Assembly: GCF_009372255.1 (NCBI RefSeq)
Contig: NZ_LXGN01000005.1
Span: 1 to 64,000, forward strand
DNA from: Acinetobacter guerrae
Lineage (GTDB): Bacteria > Pseudomonadota > Gammaproteobacteria > Pseudomonadales > Moraxellaceae
Reading direction: 5' to 3'
DNA: 64,000 nucleotides
A program made the translations under genes and the position numbers. Shown here one piece after another: positions 29,093-38,401 of this stretch (position 1 is the first letter of the stretch; each line of letters starts with the position of its first letter). The notes below the pieces were generated by a model. That model searched no databases, was not told the origin of the DNA, and saw only the letters and a list, made by a program, of their open reading frames with translations.

Positions 29093-30346
29093 ATGAAACC
29101 CAAGCAGGATGCTTTTGCGGCGCTCCGATATCGCGATTTTTCCATTATTACCGTCAATCAATTTTGCCTGACGCTTGCCATTTTGATTCAGGAAATTATT
29201 GTTGCTTATTCTCTTTATAAAATTACCAGAGACCCTCTTACCTTAGGTTTGATTGGACTCGCTGAAGCGATTCCATTCATTAGTCTTTCACTATGGGGAG
29301 GCTATGCAGCAGATAAGTTTAATAAACAACTGATTATGAAAATTTGTCTGTTTTTTTCATTTCCTCTGCCCTTAGTGCTTTGGGGGCTCTTTCATTTATA
29401 CGGTTTAAACCAGATTGGTGTACATACATTAGCATTAGGGATTTATTCGGTTATTTTCTGTTTTGGAGTCATTCGTGGTTTTTATAGCCCTTCTGCTACA
29501 TCACTCAAGCCATTTTTGATTCCGCGGGAACTTTATGCCAACGGTGCAACATGGACAACAATAGGCTGGCAAAGTGGTGTTATTTTAGGACCAATGCTCG
29601 GTGGCTTTATGTTGGCTTTTTTAGGTCGAGAAACAAGCCTGTTTAGTGTTTCTATCTTGCTGTTCGTTTGTTTTTGTTTGATCTTATTACTCAAGAAAAG
29701 AAGCTTCCCTGCGATTGAACATGAAAATATGTGGTCAAGTCTGGGAGAAGGCTTTCGTTTTATCTGGAAAACTAAAATTGTCCTTTGGGCGATTTCTTTA
29801 GATTTGGTCTCGGTACTTTTTGGGGGTGTGGTCGCATTACTACCCATCTTTGCCGAAGATATTTTAAAGGTTGGCCCAGAAGGATTAGGTTATCTACGCG
29901 CTGCGCCTTCAATTGGTGCCTTATTCACCATGATTGCCCTCACTAAATTTCCTCCAACCCATCACGCATGGCGCAATATGTTATTGGCCGTTGCTGGCTT
30001 TGGGATATTTACCATTATTTTCGCCTTTTCACATCATATGTGGTTATCACTTTTCGCATTGGCAATGACAGGTGCATGTGACAGTATTTCTGTGGTGGTT
30101 CGTCAAACCATTCTACAAATTTTTCCACCAGAAAATATGCGGGGCCGTGTTGCAGCAGTGAATGGTATGTTTGTGTCAAGTAGTAATGAACTTGGTGCAT
30201 TTGAGTCAGGGTTGGCAGCCAAATATCTTGGAACAATTACCGCGACTATTTTTGGTGGCTGTATGACACTGGCAGTGGTCATATTAAGCTGGACAAAAAC
30301 TAAAGATTTATTTCATGTTGATATTAACAAAGGCTCAGATCAATAG
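29093..30346 (+). CDS. Major facilitator superfamily exporter (EntS/DHA3-like)
   Basis: 417 residues from the ATG at 29093. A TTG at 29063 gives ten more residues, and neither start has a strong ribosome site. Twelve hydrophobic segments are visible with the MFS loop motif after helix 2 (GGYAADKFNKQ). The late segment FPPENMRGRVAAVNGMFVSSSNELG is characteristic of the DHA3 branch that includes the enterobactin exporter EntS. The substrate is unknown, and no siderophore genes are nearby. Confidence 0.82.
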   Translation: MKPKQDAFAALRYRDFSIITVNQFCLTLAILIQEIIVAYSLYKITRDPLTLGLIGLAEAIPFISLSLWGGYAADKFNKQLIMKICLFFSFPLPLVLWGLFHLYGLNQIGVHTLALGIYSVIFCFGVIRGFYSPSATSLKPFLIPRELYANGATWTTIGWQSGVILGPMLGGFMLAFLGRETSLFSVSILLFVCFCLILLLKKRSFPAIEHENMWSSLGEGFRFIWKTKIVLWAISLDLVSVLFGGVVALLPIFAEDILKVGPEGLGYLRAAPSIGALFTMIALTKFPPTHHAWRNMLLAVAGFGIFTIIFAFSHHMWLSLFALAMTGACDSISVVVRQTILQIFPPENMRGRVAAVNGMFVSSSNELGAFESGLAAKYLGTITATIFGGCMTLAVVILSWTKTKDLFHVDINKGSDQ

Positions 30347-30412
30347 CCTGCGTGAATGTTTTGCACTGAAATAACGTGATTTATTCTTAAAGACCCTAAA
30401 GTCTGCATTTTT

Positions 30413-30453
30413 TTGTTGCGTGTATTTCCTGAACAGGGAATACTTCGCAACAA
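30413..30453 (+). promoter_or_regulatory. Imperfect inverted repeat before the TonB-domain gene
   Basis: TTGTTGCG at 30413-30420 matches CGCAACAA at 30446-30453, and GTATT/AATAC plus CCTG/CAGG continue the stem inwards. It follows a T-run and lies 26 bases before the next start. It could be a 5' UTR hairpin or an operator. Confidence 0.35.
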
Positions 30454-30479
30454 TGCTTTAACCATCAAAACCAACTAAG

Positions 30480-31217
30480 ATGAAACGATCTATTTTGTTC
30501 CTTGCACTTTTTGCAGGTTTATCTATTACTCAAGTTTATGCCAAAGAGAACTCATCACAATTAGCGCCACAAAAAAGCTCTGCACTACCTGCACATTTGA
30601 CTACACGCCTTGAATGGCGTGAATTTCCTCAGCTCAGTTACAACAACGATGACTTAGATGGCCAAAGTCGCTCTGCCATTTTACGTGTTGCTGCGGATGA
30701 GACTGGCACTGTCACTCAAGTCAAAGTACAAGAAAGTACAGGCAATAAAAAGCTGGATGAAGTATTGGTTAAAGCAACAAAGCAAGCAAAAGTTAAGCCA
30801 TATCAACAGGATGGAAATTTAATTTCTACAATTGGCTATCAAACCTTTAATCTGGATTATAAAGAAGCGAATGCGGCAACTGAATGCATTTATCACTTTG
30901 ATTCAGCAAATTGGTTAAAACAACAAGCGAATAAATCCGCCCCATTTCATTATATTCAGCAGCCTGCTTTAAGTGTCGGACGTGATGCACTCAAGGGTAA
31001 AGATCGCCTCGTGCGGATTAACTTTAAAGTCGATAAACAAGGTGATGTTAGTAAAGTAAAGATTAAAAAAGGATCAGGTATTTATGCGTTGGATGCACAG
31101 GTAATGCAGGCAATTTCTAATGCAAAAATAGATGTACCAACCAAACTCTGGTTTTTTAAAAAATCGAACTTAAAAGATGAGATTGTCTTTAAATTTGATG
31201 AATGTTCTACACACTAA
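30480..31217 (+). CDS. Periplasmic protein with two TonB C-terminal-like domains
   Basis: 245 residues. A cleavable-looking signal peptide (MKRSILFLALFAGLSITQVYA) is followed by two related halves. The first, at about 60-110, has AILRVAADETGTVTQVKVQE then LDEVLVKATKQAKVKPY. The second, at about 180-230, has VRINFKVDKQGDVSKVKIKK then LDAQVMQAISNAKI. Both match the TonB_C pattern. Unlike true TonB it has no Pro-rich spacer and no uncleaved anchor. Two cysteines (ECIY and DECS) may form a disulfide. It is probably not an energy transducer on its own. Confidence 0.68.
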   Translation: MKRSILFLALFAGLSITQVYAKENSSQLAPQKSSALPAHLTTRLEWREFPQLSYNNDDLDGQSRSAILRVAADETGTVTQVKVQESTGNKKLDEVLVKATKQAKVKPYQQDGNLISTIGYQTFNLDYKEANAATECIYHFDSANWLKQQANKSAPFHYIQQPALSVGRDALKGKDRLVRINFKVDKQGDVSKVKIKKGSGIYALDAQVMQAISNAKIDVPTKLWFFKKSNLKDEIVFKFDECSTH

Positions 31218-31250
31218 TACTTTGAACTGGTCAGAAAGATAGCTTTCTGA

Positions 31251-31679
31251 TCAGTTAATTACACCAAGATAGAGTAAATAGATAAAAAGATAGCGTCCAG
31301 TTTTTGCAATGCTCACCACAATAATAAAACGCCAGAAATTTTCTTTTAATACACCTGCAATTAAGGTAATTGGATCGCCTATAATTGGCACCCAACTCAG
31401 CAATAAAGAATAAAACCCATAGCGATGATAAATATTTTGCGCTTTTTTTAATTGTAATTCTGAAACAGGAAACCATTTTTTATATTTAAAATGTTCAATT
31501 TGAAGTCCCAACCACCAGTTGACACAGGAACCAAGTACGTTTCCAATGACAGCGACCAATAATAAAAGACTAACAACATGCTGATTTAATACAAAAAGGG
31601 AAAACAACACCGTTTCTGACTGCAATGGTAATAAGGTCGCAGCACCAAATGCGGACAGAAATAAAAATAAATAAGCCAT
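31251..31679 (-). CDS. yqaA: YqaA/DedA-family small membrane protein
   Basis: 142 residues with about four hydrophobic segments. The DedA (SNARE-associated) pattern is seen in FGAATLLPLQSETVLF, NVLGSCVNWWLG and the RYGFYSLLLSWVPIIGDPITLIAG block. YqaA proteins are the short members of this family. DedA proteins move undecaprenyl phosphate or phospholipids across the membrane, but the role of YqaA itself is unproven. Confidence 0.82.
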   Translation of the reverse strand: MAYLFLFLSAFGAATLLPLQSETVLFSLFVLNQHVVSLLLLVAVIGNVLGSCVNWWLGLQIEHFKYKKWFPVSELQLKKAQNIYHRYGFYSLLLSWVPIIGDPITLIAGVLKENFWRFIIVVSIAKTGRYLFIYLLYLGVIN

Positions 31680-31743
31680 ACGTAGATCTTTGATAAAAGC
31701 AGTTTCTTTTTATCAAAGATCCAATCATCTTTCAGTAAAAAAA

Positions 31744-32364
31744 TCAGACAATTTGAATGGATAAAGCTTTTTGTATGGCTGGGCGCGCAGTAAGCCGTTC
31801 CACATAATCCTTCACATAAGGATAGTCATTCAAATCGATAGATTGCCATTCATGGCGTAACACCCAAGGTAAAATCGCCATATCAGCAATTGAATACTCA
31901 CCCGCAACAAACTTTTGCCCAATTAACTGAGTGTTTAACACCTTATACAAACGTTTAGTTTCAGTCACATAACGTTCAATTGCATAAGGAATTTTTTCTT
32001 TAGCAAAACGACCAAAATGATGATTTTGACCAAGCATTGGGCCAAAGCCACCCATTTGCCACATCAACCATTGCTCAACTTCAACACGTTCTTGTTCATC
32101 TGCTGGATAGAACAACCCTGTCTTACGACCCAAATATTGTAAAATCGCACCAGATTCAAAAATGGAAATTGGCTCATGGTTTGGGCCATTCTGATCAATG
32201 ATGGCAGGAATTTTATTGTTTGGAGAAATTTTTAAAAAGTCTGGCTGAAATTGATCATTTTCTAAGATATTAATCGGAAAAATTTGATATTCCAGCCCCA
32301 TTTCTTCGAGCGCGATGGTGATCTTATGTCCATTGGGAGTTCCCCAATAATATAGGTCTATCAT
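31744..32364 (-). CDS. Glutathione S-transferase family protein (YfcG-like)
   Basis: 206 residues: thioredoxin-like N-domain (LYYWGTPNGHKITIALEEMG, then NNKIPAIIDQ with the cis-proline, and ESGAILQYL) and an all-helical C-domain (ADMAILPWVLRHEW). The start and the T-P-N-G-H-K active-site region resemble E. coli YfcG/YghU, which act as disulfide-bond oxidoreductases rather than classical conjugating enzymes. Substrate unknown. Confidence 0.85.
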   Translation of the reverse strand: MIDLYYWGTPNGHKITIALEEMGLEYQIFPINILENDQFQPDFLKISPNNKIPAIIDQNGPNHEPISIFESGAILQYLGRKTGLFYPADEQERVEVEQWLMWQMGGFGPMLGQNHHFGRFAKEKIPYAIERYVTETKRLYKVLNTQLIGQKFVAGEYSIADMAILPWVLRHEWQSIDLNDYPYVKDYVERLTARPAIQKALSIQIV

Positions 32365-32519
32365 GAAATACCTGCTTATCCTATTTTTCTATCTTTAAAT
32401 TTTTGTATACGTTTATAACATGATTTTTGGCATCTAATAAAAGTATACAAAGTGATTTATTTTAGCAGTGTATTTGCTTAACAACCTTAAAGAAAATCAT
32501 TCAGTGAGAATCTAAATCC

Positions 32520-32852
32520 TTATTTGTCCAACTCACGCTGTTTATTTTGATATTTTCTTGCCTGCTCTCCAACAAATTTACGCCCCAGATTTTCTCCATT
32601 AACCCACTCTTCAATAGAAAAAAGATCGAATAATCCTACTTTGAATAAGGTCGGGATCGCCAAAATTAACTCCTGTTCAATACGACCTCGCTCACCGTCA
32701 TTGTAGCGCTGAATGTTATATAGCATGGTCGCAACCGTTCCCGTTTGTACTTGAGTACCATCTTTAAGTTTGACCGCAGGAAGTACTTGACCGTCTTCAA
32801 TCACTTTCTGATTAATTTGGGCAAGTTGTGATGTACCTTCAATATTTTTCAT
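32520..32852 (-). CDS. Hypothetical protein
   Basis: 110 residues from the ATG at 32852 (MKNIEGTSQLAQINQK); GGAG eight bases before supports it over the longer frame to 32906. No signal or membrane helix. A possible nucleic-acid or protein-binding fold is hinted by LPAVKLKDGTQVQTGTVATM and a charged C-terminus. It lies between the GST gene and the infC terminator on the same strand. I do not recognise the family. Confidence 0.6.
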   Translation of the reverse strand: MKNIEGTSQLAQINQKVIEDGQVLPAVKLKDGTQVQTGTVATMLYNIQRYNDGERGRIEQELILAIPTLFKVGLFDLFSIEEWVNGENLGRKFVGEQARKYQNKQRELDK

Positions 32853-32926
32853 ATTTTTCTCCACATGGTTATTTTTATAATGTGAGTGTGACCAAATTAT
32901 TTTCAATACGAGCTAAAAATAAATAT

Positions 32927-32958
32927 AAAAAAACGCAGCGGTTAGGCTGCGTTTTTTT
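32927..32958 (-). terminator. Terminator after infC
   Basis: A 13-bp stem (AAAAAAACGCAGC with GCTGCGTTTTTTT) and a 6-base loop. It sits just past infC, so the thrS-infC transcript ends here rather than running on to rpmI. Confidence 0.88.
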
Positions 32959-32969
32959 ATGGATAAATC

Positions 32970-33521
32970 TTACTTTTTCTTTTTAGGGCCAAGTAACATA
33001 CCCATTTGACGACCTTCCATTTTTGGTGCTTGTTCAACTACACCAAAATCTGTCACGTCGGCTTCAATTTTTTGCAATTGCGCCAAACCAAGCTGTTGAT
33101 GTGCCATTTCACGACCACGGAAACGTAAGGTGATTTTAACTTTGTTACCTTCTTCAAGGAACTTTAAAATCGCACGCAACTTAACTTGATAATCACCTAC
33201 ATCCGTTGCTGGGCGTAGTTTGATTTCTTTGACCTGTACTTGATGCTGTTTTTTCTTCGCATCTTTTTGCTTTTGCTTTAAATCAAACAAGTGCTTGTTG
33301 TAATCCATGATTTTACAAACAGGTGGTTCTGCATTAGCAACAATCTCGACAAGATCAAGATCTACTTCTTCCGCAGCACGCAACGCTTCAGCAAGTGAAA
33401 CGATTCCTTTTTGTTCTCCATCTGCGGCAACGAGGCGTACTTCTTTCGCACGGATCTCGTCATTAATCGCAGGACGGTTACTTTTTGCACCTTGTTGTTG
33501 GTTACGATCAGGCTGTTTAAT
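32970..33521 (-). CDS. infC: Translation initiation factor IF-3 (AUU start)
   Basis: 183 residues when started at the ATT at 33521-33519; the first ATG-type start would lose the whole N-terminal part. The added segment reads [19 protein letters not shown] then [11 protein letters not shown], the conserved IF3 N-terminus, and GGAG lies nine bases upstream. The known E. coli infC also starts with AUU, and IF3 discriminates against it, so IF3 limits its own synthesis. The C-domain shows [19 protein letters not shown] and [14 protein letters not shown]. It starts five bases after the thrS stop. Confidence 0.95.
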   Translation of the reverse strand: MKQPDRNQQQGAKSNRPAINDEIRAKEVRLVAADGEQKGIVSLAEALRAAEEVDLDLVEIVANAEPPVCKIMDYNKHLFDLKQKQKDAKKKQHQVQVKEIKLRPATDVGDYQVKLRAILKFLEEGNKVKITLRFRGREMAHQQLGLAQLQKIEADVTDFGVVEQAPKMEGRQMGMLLGPKKKK

Positions 33522-33526
33522 CTTTC

Positions 33527-35449
33527 TTACTCCACAATGTACCGGCCACGTTCGGCAACGGCAGATTTCACTAGGTCAATAAATGTATCAATTGACATAG
33601 TACCTAAATTTTTTCCTGAGCGAGTACGAACATTAACAGTACCTTCCTCAACCTCACGGTCACCTAATACTAAAAGGTACGGAATACGCTCAAGTGTACG
33701 CTCACGAATCTTAAAGCCGATTTTCTCATTTCTCAAGTCAGAAATCGCTCTAAGACCATTTTCTTTGAGTTTTGCCACCACTTGTTGGCATGCCTCAGCT
33801 TGCGAATCGGTAATATTCATTACACAAGCTTGCACAGGTGATAACCACGGTGGCATAAAACCCGCATAGTGTTCAATAAGTATACCAATAAAACGCTCAA
33901 AACTGCCAAGTATTGCACGGTGTAACATTACTGGCTGATCACGTTCATTGTCTTCAGTCACAAATGACGCATCTAAGCGTTCTGGCAAGTTAAAGTCACA
34001 CTGAATGGTACCGCACTGCCAAACACGACCTAAACTGTCTTTCAATGAAAATTCAATTTTTGGCCCGTAGAATGCACCCTCACCAGGTTGTAACTCCCAC
34101 TCAAGACCCGCAGCATCCAAAGCATCCGCCAAAGATTTTTCTGCAAGATCCCAAAGCGCATCTTCACCTACACGCTTTTCAGGGCGAGTTGACAGTTTCA
34201 TTTGTACATCTTCAAAACCAAAGTCTTTATATACATCTAAAGTCAATTGGATAAAGTCTGCAACTTCCTGCCCAATCTGCTCTTTGGTACAGAAAATATG
34301 TGCATCATCTTGGGTAAAGCCACGTACACGCATAATGCCATGTAAAGAACCAGACGGCTCATTACGGTGACATGAACCAAATTCAGCCAAGCGAATTGGT
34401 AAATCACGGTAGGATTTTAAACCCTGATTGAATACTTGCACATGGCAAGGACAGTTCATCGGTTTAACAGCATAATTGCGATTTTCTGAATGGGTGGTAA
34501 ACATGTTTTCAGCATAGTTTGCTGCATGTCCTGATTTTTCCCATAAACTAAAATCAACAATTTGCGGTGTCTTGATTTCCTGATAACCGTTATCCTGCTG
34601 AACTTTACGCATGTATTGTTCTAGCACCTGATAAATAGTCCACCCATTTGGATGCCAGAATACCATGCCCGGTGCTTCTTCCTGCATATGGAATAAATCA
34701 AGCGCTTTACCAATTTTACGATGGTCACGCTTTTCAGCTTCTTCAATACGTTTGATATAAGCTGCAAGCTCTTTTTTATCAGACCAAGCTGTACCGTAGA
34801 TACGCTGCAACTGCTCGTTTTTGGCATCACCGCGCCAATAAGCACCTGAAATTTTAGTCAGCTTGAAGTTTTTCAAAAATTTGGTATTTGGCACATGAGG
34901 ACCACGACACATGTCCACATATTCCTGATGATAGTACAAGCCCATTTGAGTTTCTTCAGGCATATCATCAATCAAACGTAATTTATAAGTTTCACCACGA
35001 GATTGAAATTCTTTGATGACTTCAGCACGCGGTGTCATTTTTTTAATGACATCATAGTCCTGATCAATCAACTGTTTCATACGTGCTTCAATCGCAGCCA
35101 TATCATCTAATGTAAATGGCTTAGGACTGAAGATATCGTAATAAAAACCTTCTTCAATGACTGGCCCAATCACCATTTGCACTTCAGGGAACAATTGCTT
35201 GACTGCATGTCCAACTAAGTGCGCACAAGAGTGACGAATAATTTCGACACCTTCAGGATCTTTAGGCGTAATGATTTGTACAGTTGCATCTTCGGTGATT
35301 AAGTCACATGCATCTACAAGGCGATCGTTAACACGACCTGCAACGGTATTTTTTGCAAGGCCTGGCCCAATACTTTGCGCGACCTGCATAACGGAGACCG
35401 CTTGATCAAATGATTTTTGATCGCCATTTGGCAATGTGATAATTGGCAT
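33527..35449 (-). CDS. thrS: Threonine-tRNA ligase
   Basis: 640 residues from the ATG at 35449 ([14 protein letters not shown]), with AAGGA before it. Domains in order: TGS, editing domain with the zinc-like [16 protein letters not shown] motif and [13 protein letters not shown], class II catalytic core with [30 protein letters not shown] and the zinc ligands Cys/His, and a C-terminal anticodon domain ([14 protein letters not shown]). All parts are intact. E. coli thrS represses its own translation through a tRNA-like leader; a hairpin exists in this leader but I cannot claim an operator. Confidence 0.98.
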   Translation of the reverse strand: MPIITLPNGDQKSFDQAVSVMQVAQSIGPGLAKNTVAGRVNDRLVDACDLITEDATVQIITPKDPEGVEIIRHSCAHLVGHAVKQLFPEVQMVIGPVIEEGFYYDIFSPKPFTLDDMAAIEARMKQLIDQDYDVIKKMTPRAEVIKEFQSRGETYKLRLIDDMPEETQMGLYYHQEYVDMCRGPHVPNTKFLKNFKLTKISGAYWRGDAKNEQLQRIYGTAWSDKKELAAYIKRIEEAEKRDHRKIGKALDLFHMQEEAPGMVFWHPNGWTIYQVLEQYMRKVQQDNGYQEIKTPQIVDFSLWEKSGHAANYAENMFTTHSENRNYAVKPMNCPCHVQVFNQGLKSYRDLPIRLAEFGSCHRNEPSGSLHGIMRVRGFTQDDAHIFCTKEQIGQEVADFIQLTLDVYKDFGFEDVQMKLSTRPEKRVGEDALWDLAEKSLADALDAAGLEWELQPGEGAFYGPKIEFSLKDSLGRVWQCGTIQCDFNLPERLDASFVTEDNERDQPVMLHRAILGSFERFIGILIEHYAGFMPPWLSPVQACVMNITDSQAEACQQVVAKLKENGLRAISDLRNEKIGFKIRERTLERIPYLLVLGDREVEEGTVNVRTRSGKNLGTMSIDTFIDLVKSAVAERGRYIVE

Positions 35450-35877
35450 AAGAAAATCCTTAAGGAGTGATGCCCCGCACAATGGAGCATATCACCGCGA
35501 GATTATGATCGAGGAAAACCTCAAAAGATAAAAACGGTGGGTAACATAAAAAGTAGCCAGAATTTTACACGTGTTGGAAGCCTGAGAAAACAACTATACT
35601 TAAAAAAAGATAAGTTTCTCAATTTTTTGCTTTAGACATCTATTTGAATGGGGATGATTAGGCGCTTTGCAAGCCAAATAAGTCAAAACAAAATAAAGTA
35701 AAAATTTTTAGGGTCTTTTTCATGACGCGTTTATGATGAAAGAAAGACGAATAGTTTTTTTCATCTCAGGATATAAATCTAAATAAGCTCTAAGACTAAA
35801 GCCTAAATGATTTGATGAATTTAAAACCCTATCTTTTGATGAAGAAACATTAAAACAATGACACGGAGTCTATGACC
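35450..35877. other. Divergent promoter region, thrS and acyl-CoA synthetase
   Basis: About 430 bases. The thrS side holds possible hairpins (for example GAGGTTTTCCTC on the minus strand). The plus side ends with GGAG at 35865 before the synthetase start. No ORF or repeat is supported. Confidence 0.35.
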
Positions 35878-37518
35878 ATGAATGCTTATGACGAGCTACC
35901 TAAAACGGCTGCCAATTTTGTAGCACTATCGCCTTTACGCTATCTGGAACGTGCTGCTTATATTTATCCAGATCAATCCGCCATTATTCATGGTACACGT
36001 CAGTTATCATGGAAACAGACATATCAACGTTGTTGCCAATTTGCCCATCAGTTACAACAGTTGGGGATTCAAAAAAACGATACTGTTTCAGTCTTACTCC
36101 CTAATATTCCCGCCATGATCGAAGCACATTTTGCTGTTCCTATGGCGGGTGCAGTTCTTAACACCTTAAATACTCGACTTGATGCCAAAACTATTGCTTT
36201 TATGCTCGAGCATGCAGAAACCAAAGTGCTTTTGGTTGATCCTGAATTTGCCCAAGTTGCTCAGGAAGCCTTGTCACTTGTTTCGCAGCAGATTTATGTA
36301 ATTGATGTTGCTGATGCCGAATATGAGTCTGAACTATCTAATCCAATTGGTCAGATTGAATATGAAACATGGCTCAGTCAAGGCGATACACATTTTGAAT
36401 GGTCACTTCCAAATGATGAATGGGATGCGATCAGTCTGAATTATACTTCTGGCACGACAGGTAATCCCAAAGGTGTGGTTTATCATCATCGAGGCGCCTA
36501 TCTAAATGCAGCAAGTAATATTATTGCCTGTGGTATGACTCCACGCGCTCGCTATCTATGGACTTTGCCGCTATTTCACTGTAATGGCTGGTGTTTTGCA
36601 TGGACAATTGCGGCTAATGGTGGCACCAATGTCTGTTTGCGCAAAGTTGATCCTGAACTTGTATTTAGACTCATTGCCGAGCATAAAGTCGATTATTTCT
36701 GTGGGGCACCTATCGTATTGTCTATGCTGATTAATGCGCCTAAAGATAAACAACTTAAGTTTGATCATCGGGTTGAAGTCATGGTTGCTGGTGCAGCACC
36801 CCCTGCGGCCATAATTGAAGGTATGCGTCATATTGGTATCATTGTTACCCATGTTTACGGATTGACAGAAACCTATGGCCCTTCCGCACTGTGCGCATCT
36901 CAAGCAGGTTGGAATGATTTATCTATTCAGGAACAGGCTCAATTACATTCCCGCCAAGGGGTTCCTTACCCTTTACAGGACAGTATGCGTGTGCTTGATC
37001 CTGAAACCATGCAACCTGTTCCCGCGGATGGAAAAACGCTTGGTGAGATTATGTTCCGTGGCAATATTGTGATGAAAGGCTATCTTAAAAATCCGAAAGC
37101 GACAGAAGAAGCTTTTGCAGGAGGATGGTTTCACAGCGGAGATCTAGCAGTCTGTCACGCAGATGGTTATGCTAAAATTACCGACCGAGCCAAAGATGTT
37201 ATTATTTCTGGCGGTGAAAACATTTCATCACTCGAAGTTGAAGAAGTATTATATCAACACCCTGCTGTGATGACCGCTGCGGTAGTTGCTCAACCAGATC
37301 CGCGTTGGCAGGAAGTCCCTTGTGCTTTTATTGAATTAAAACAGGGTGCAAGTGTAACGACTGATGAATTAATCGCGCATTGTCAGCAAAAATTAGCGCG
37401 TTTTAAAGTCCCTAAAGATATCGTCATTACTGAGATTCCAAAAACTTCGACAGGTAAATTGCAAAAGTTCATTTTGCGAGAATGGGCAAAGGAACGTGCC
37501 ACGGGAGAGTTTAGTTAA
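35878..37518 (+). CDS. AMP-forming acyl-CoA synthetase
   Basis: 546 residues from the second ATG (35878), which is nine bases after GGAG; the ATG at 35872 is only three bases after it. Activates carboxylic acids to acyl-CoA through an acyl-adenylate. Seen: the P-loop YTSGTTGNPKGVVYHHRG, the A5 motif HVYGLTETYGPSAL, A7 HSGDLAVCHADGYAKITDR, A8 VIISGGENISSLEVEE and the A10 lysine in KTSTGKLQKFILRE. The family includes medium- and long-chain fatty-acid ligases such as AlkK; exact chain length is unknown. Confidence 0.9.
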   Translation: MNAYDELPKTAANFVALSPLRYLERAAYIYPDQSAIIHGTRQLSWKQTYQRCCQFAHQLQQLGIQKNDTVSVLLPNIPAMIEAHFAVPMAGAVLNTLNTRLDAKTIAFMLEHAETKVLLVDPEFAQVAQEALSLVSQQIYVIDVADAEYESELSNPIGQIEYETWLSQGDTHFEWSLPNDEWDAISLNYTSGTTGNPKGVVYHHRGAYLNAASNIIACGMTPRARYLWTLPLFHCNGWCFAWTIAANGGTNVCLRKVDPELVFRLIAEHKVDYFCGAPIVLSMLINAPKDKQLKFDHRVEVMVAGAAPPAAIIEGMRHIGIIVTHVYGLTETYGPSALCASQAGWNDLSIQEQAQLHSRQGVPYPLQDSMRVLDPETMQPVPADGKTLGEIMFRGNIVMKGYLKNPKATEEAFAGGWFHSGDLAVCHADGYAKITDRAKDVIISGGENISSLEVEEVLYQHPAVMTAAVVAQPDPRWQEVPCAFIELKQGASVTTDELIAHCQQKLARFKVPKDIVITEIPKTSTGKLQKFILREWAKERATGEFS

Positions 37519-37525
37519 TCATAAA

Positions 37526-37557
37526 AACGCCAGTCAATGATTGAATTGACTGGCGTT
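37526..37557 (-). terminator. Terminator of the pcnB-to-darP directon
   Basis: A perfect 13-bp stem (AACGCCAGTCAAT with ATTGACTGGCGTT) and 6-base loop, with a U-run only in the minus direction. It may also stop the converging acyl-CoA synthetase transcript. Confidence 0.82.
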
Positions 37558-37592
37558 GAATACAAAATCGATGAATCTAAAATACAGTAAAA

Positions 37593-38129
37593 TCAATTAT
37601 CAGATAGTAATGCAGTTTGCTGAACATAGTTGAAAAATTTCAGTTTAGATGCTGCTATTTCATCTTCACTCAGCCCTTGTGTCACATCGCGATGAATACG
37701 AAGTACATGCTGACGCAAAGTATGCCGTTCAGACGCATTGTGAGTTTTACTGAATTCATTAATCGCAGGATCACCTTGTTCGATCATACGATCGACCCAA
37801 CGTTGCAATTGCGCCTGCTTTTTTAAACCCTGTTGTGGCGTTAGATAAGATAAAATCACGGTTTCATCTTCATTACGCAATAATTTACCAATACGTTGAA
37901 ACTGGCGACGACGTGCCTCAAATGAAGTGATGGTTTGTACATCTAATAACGCATCAATTAAACGCTCATCGACAGGAAGCTTTTGGATTTGTTTTGCTGA
38001 AAGCTCTGCTAACTGCTCACCCAGTGCTGCCATACGCTGCACAGCTTTCTTCTGTTCAGTTTTACTTGCACGCCCTTCTAAAGAATCAAAATCTTCTTCA
38101 CTGTAACGCTTGTTGGGACGACGTGCCAC
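37593..38129 (-). CDS. darP: Ribosome biogenesis factor DarP/YjgA
   Basis: 178 residues, DUF615 family, starting with GTG and preceded by GAGG. The E. coli protein joins late 50S assembly intermediates. Seen: the family N-terminus RRPNKRYSEEDFDSLEGRAS KTEQKK, then KLPVDERLIDALLDVQTITS and RRRQFQRIGKLLRNED. Highly charged and helical, no membrane segment. It begins two bases after ptsO and is the last gene of the directon. Confidence 0.93.
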   Translation of the reverse strand: MARRPNKRYSEEDFDSLEGRASKTEQKKAVQRMAALGEQLAELSAKQIQKLPVDERLIDALLDVQTITSFEARRRQFQRIGKLLRNEDETVILSYLTPQQGLKKQAQLQRWVDRMIEQGDPAINEFSKTHNASERHTLRQHVLRIHRDVTQGLSEDEIAASKLKFFNYVQQTALLSDN

Positions 38130-38131
38130 GG

Positions 38132-38401
38132 TTAATCTGCCTCATAAAATTTTGCTGCAAATAGTGCTTTGATTTCTTCTTCTGCTTTTTCAGCATCAGC
38201 GCCATCAATCACTAAACGCAAAGTGGTTCCCTTGCCTGCACCGAGCATCAGCAAGGACATAATGTTTTTGGCATCAACGAGTTTATCGCCTTTACCAATC
38301 TGAATAGAAGATCGAAACTTAGTCGTGACTTCGATCAATTTCCCCGACGCACGTGCGTGTAGGCCAAGTTTATTAATTACATCAACTGTGGTGTCAATCA
38401 T
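38132..38401 (-). CDS. ptsO: Nitrogen-PTS phosphocarrier NPr (HPr family)
   Basis: 89 residues. NPr carries phosphate between PtsP and PtsN in the nitrogen PTS and acts as a regulator rather than in sugar uptake. The active histidine lies in [10 protein letters not shown] near residue 16. The usual second serine site region reads [13 protein letters not shown]. The start overlaps the rapZ stop by four bases. GigB, the regulator near 2.4 kb, is reported in A. baumannii to interact with NPr. Confidence 0.94.
   Translation of the reverse strand: MIDTTVDVINKLGLHARASGKLIEVTTKFRSSIQIGKGDKLVDAKNIMSLLMLGAGKGTTLRLVIDGADAEKAEEEIKALFAAKFYEAD

Noticed and set aside
33411..33869. Plus-strand frame across the thrS-infC junction
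   Set aside because: It covers two conserved genes on the other strand and has no protein-like features.
35450..35600. Possible tRNA-like operator in the thrS leader
   Set aside because: A hairpin can be drawn, but I could not match an anticodon-like loop to tRNA-Thr with confidence.
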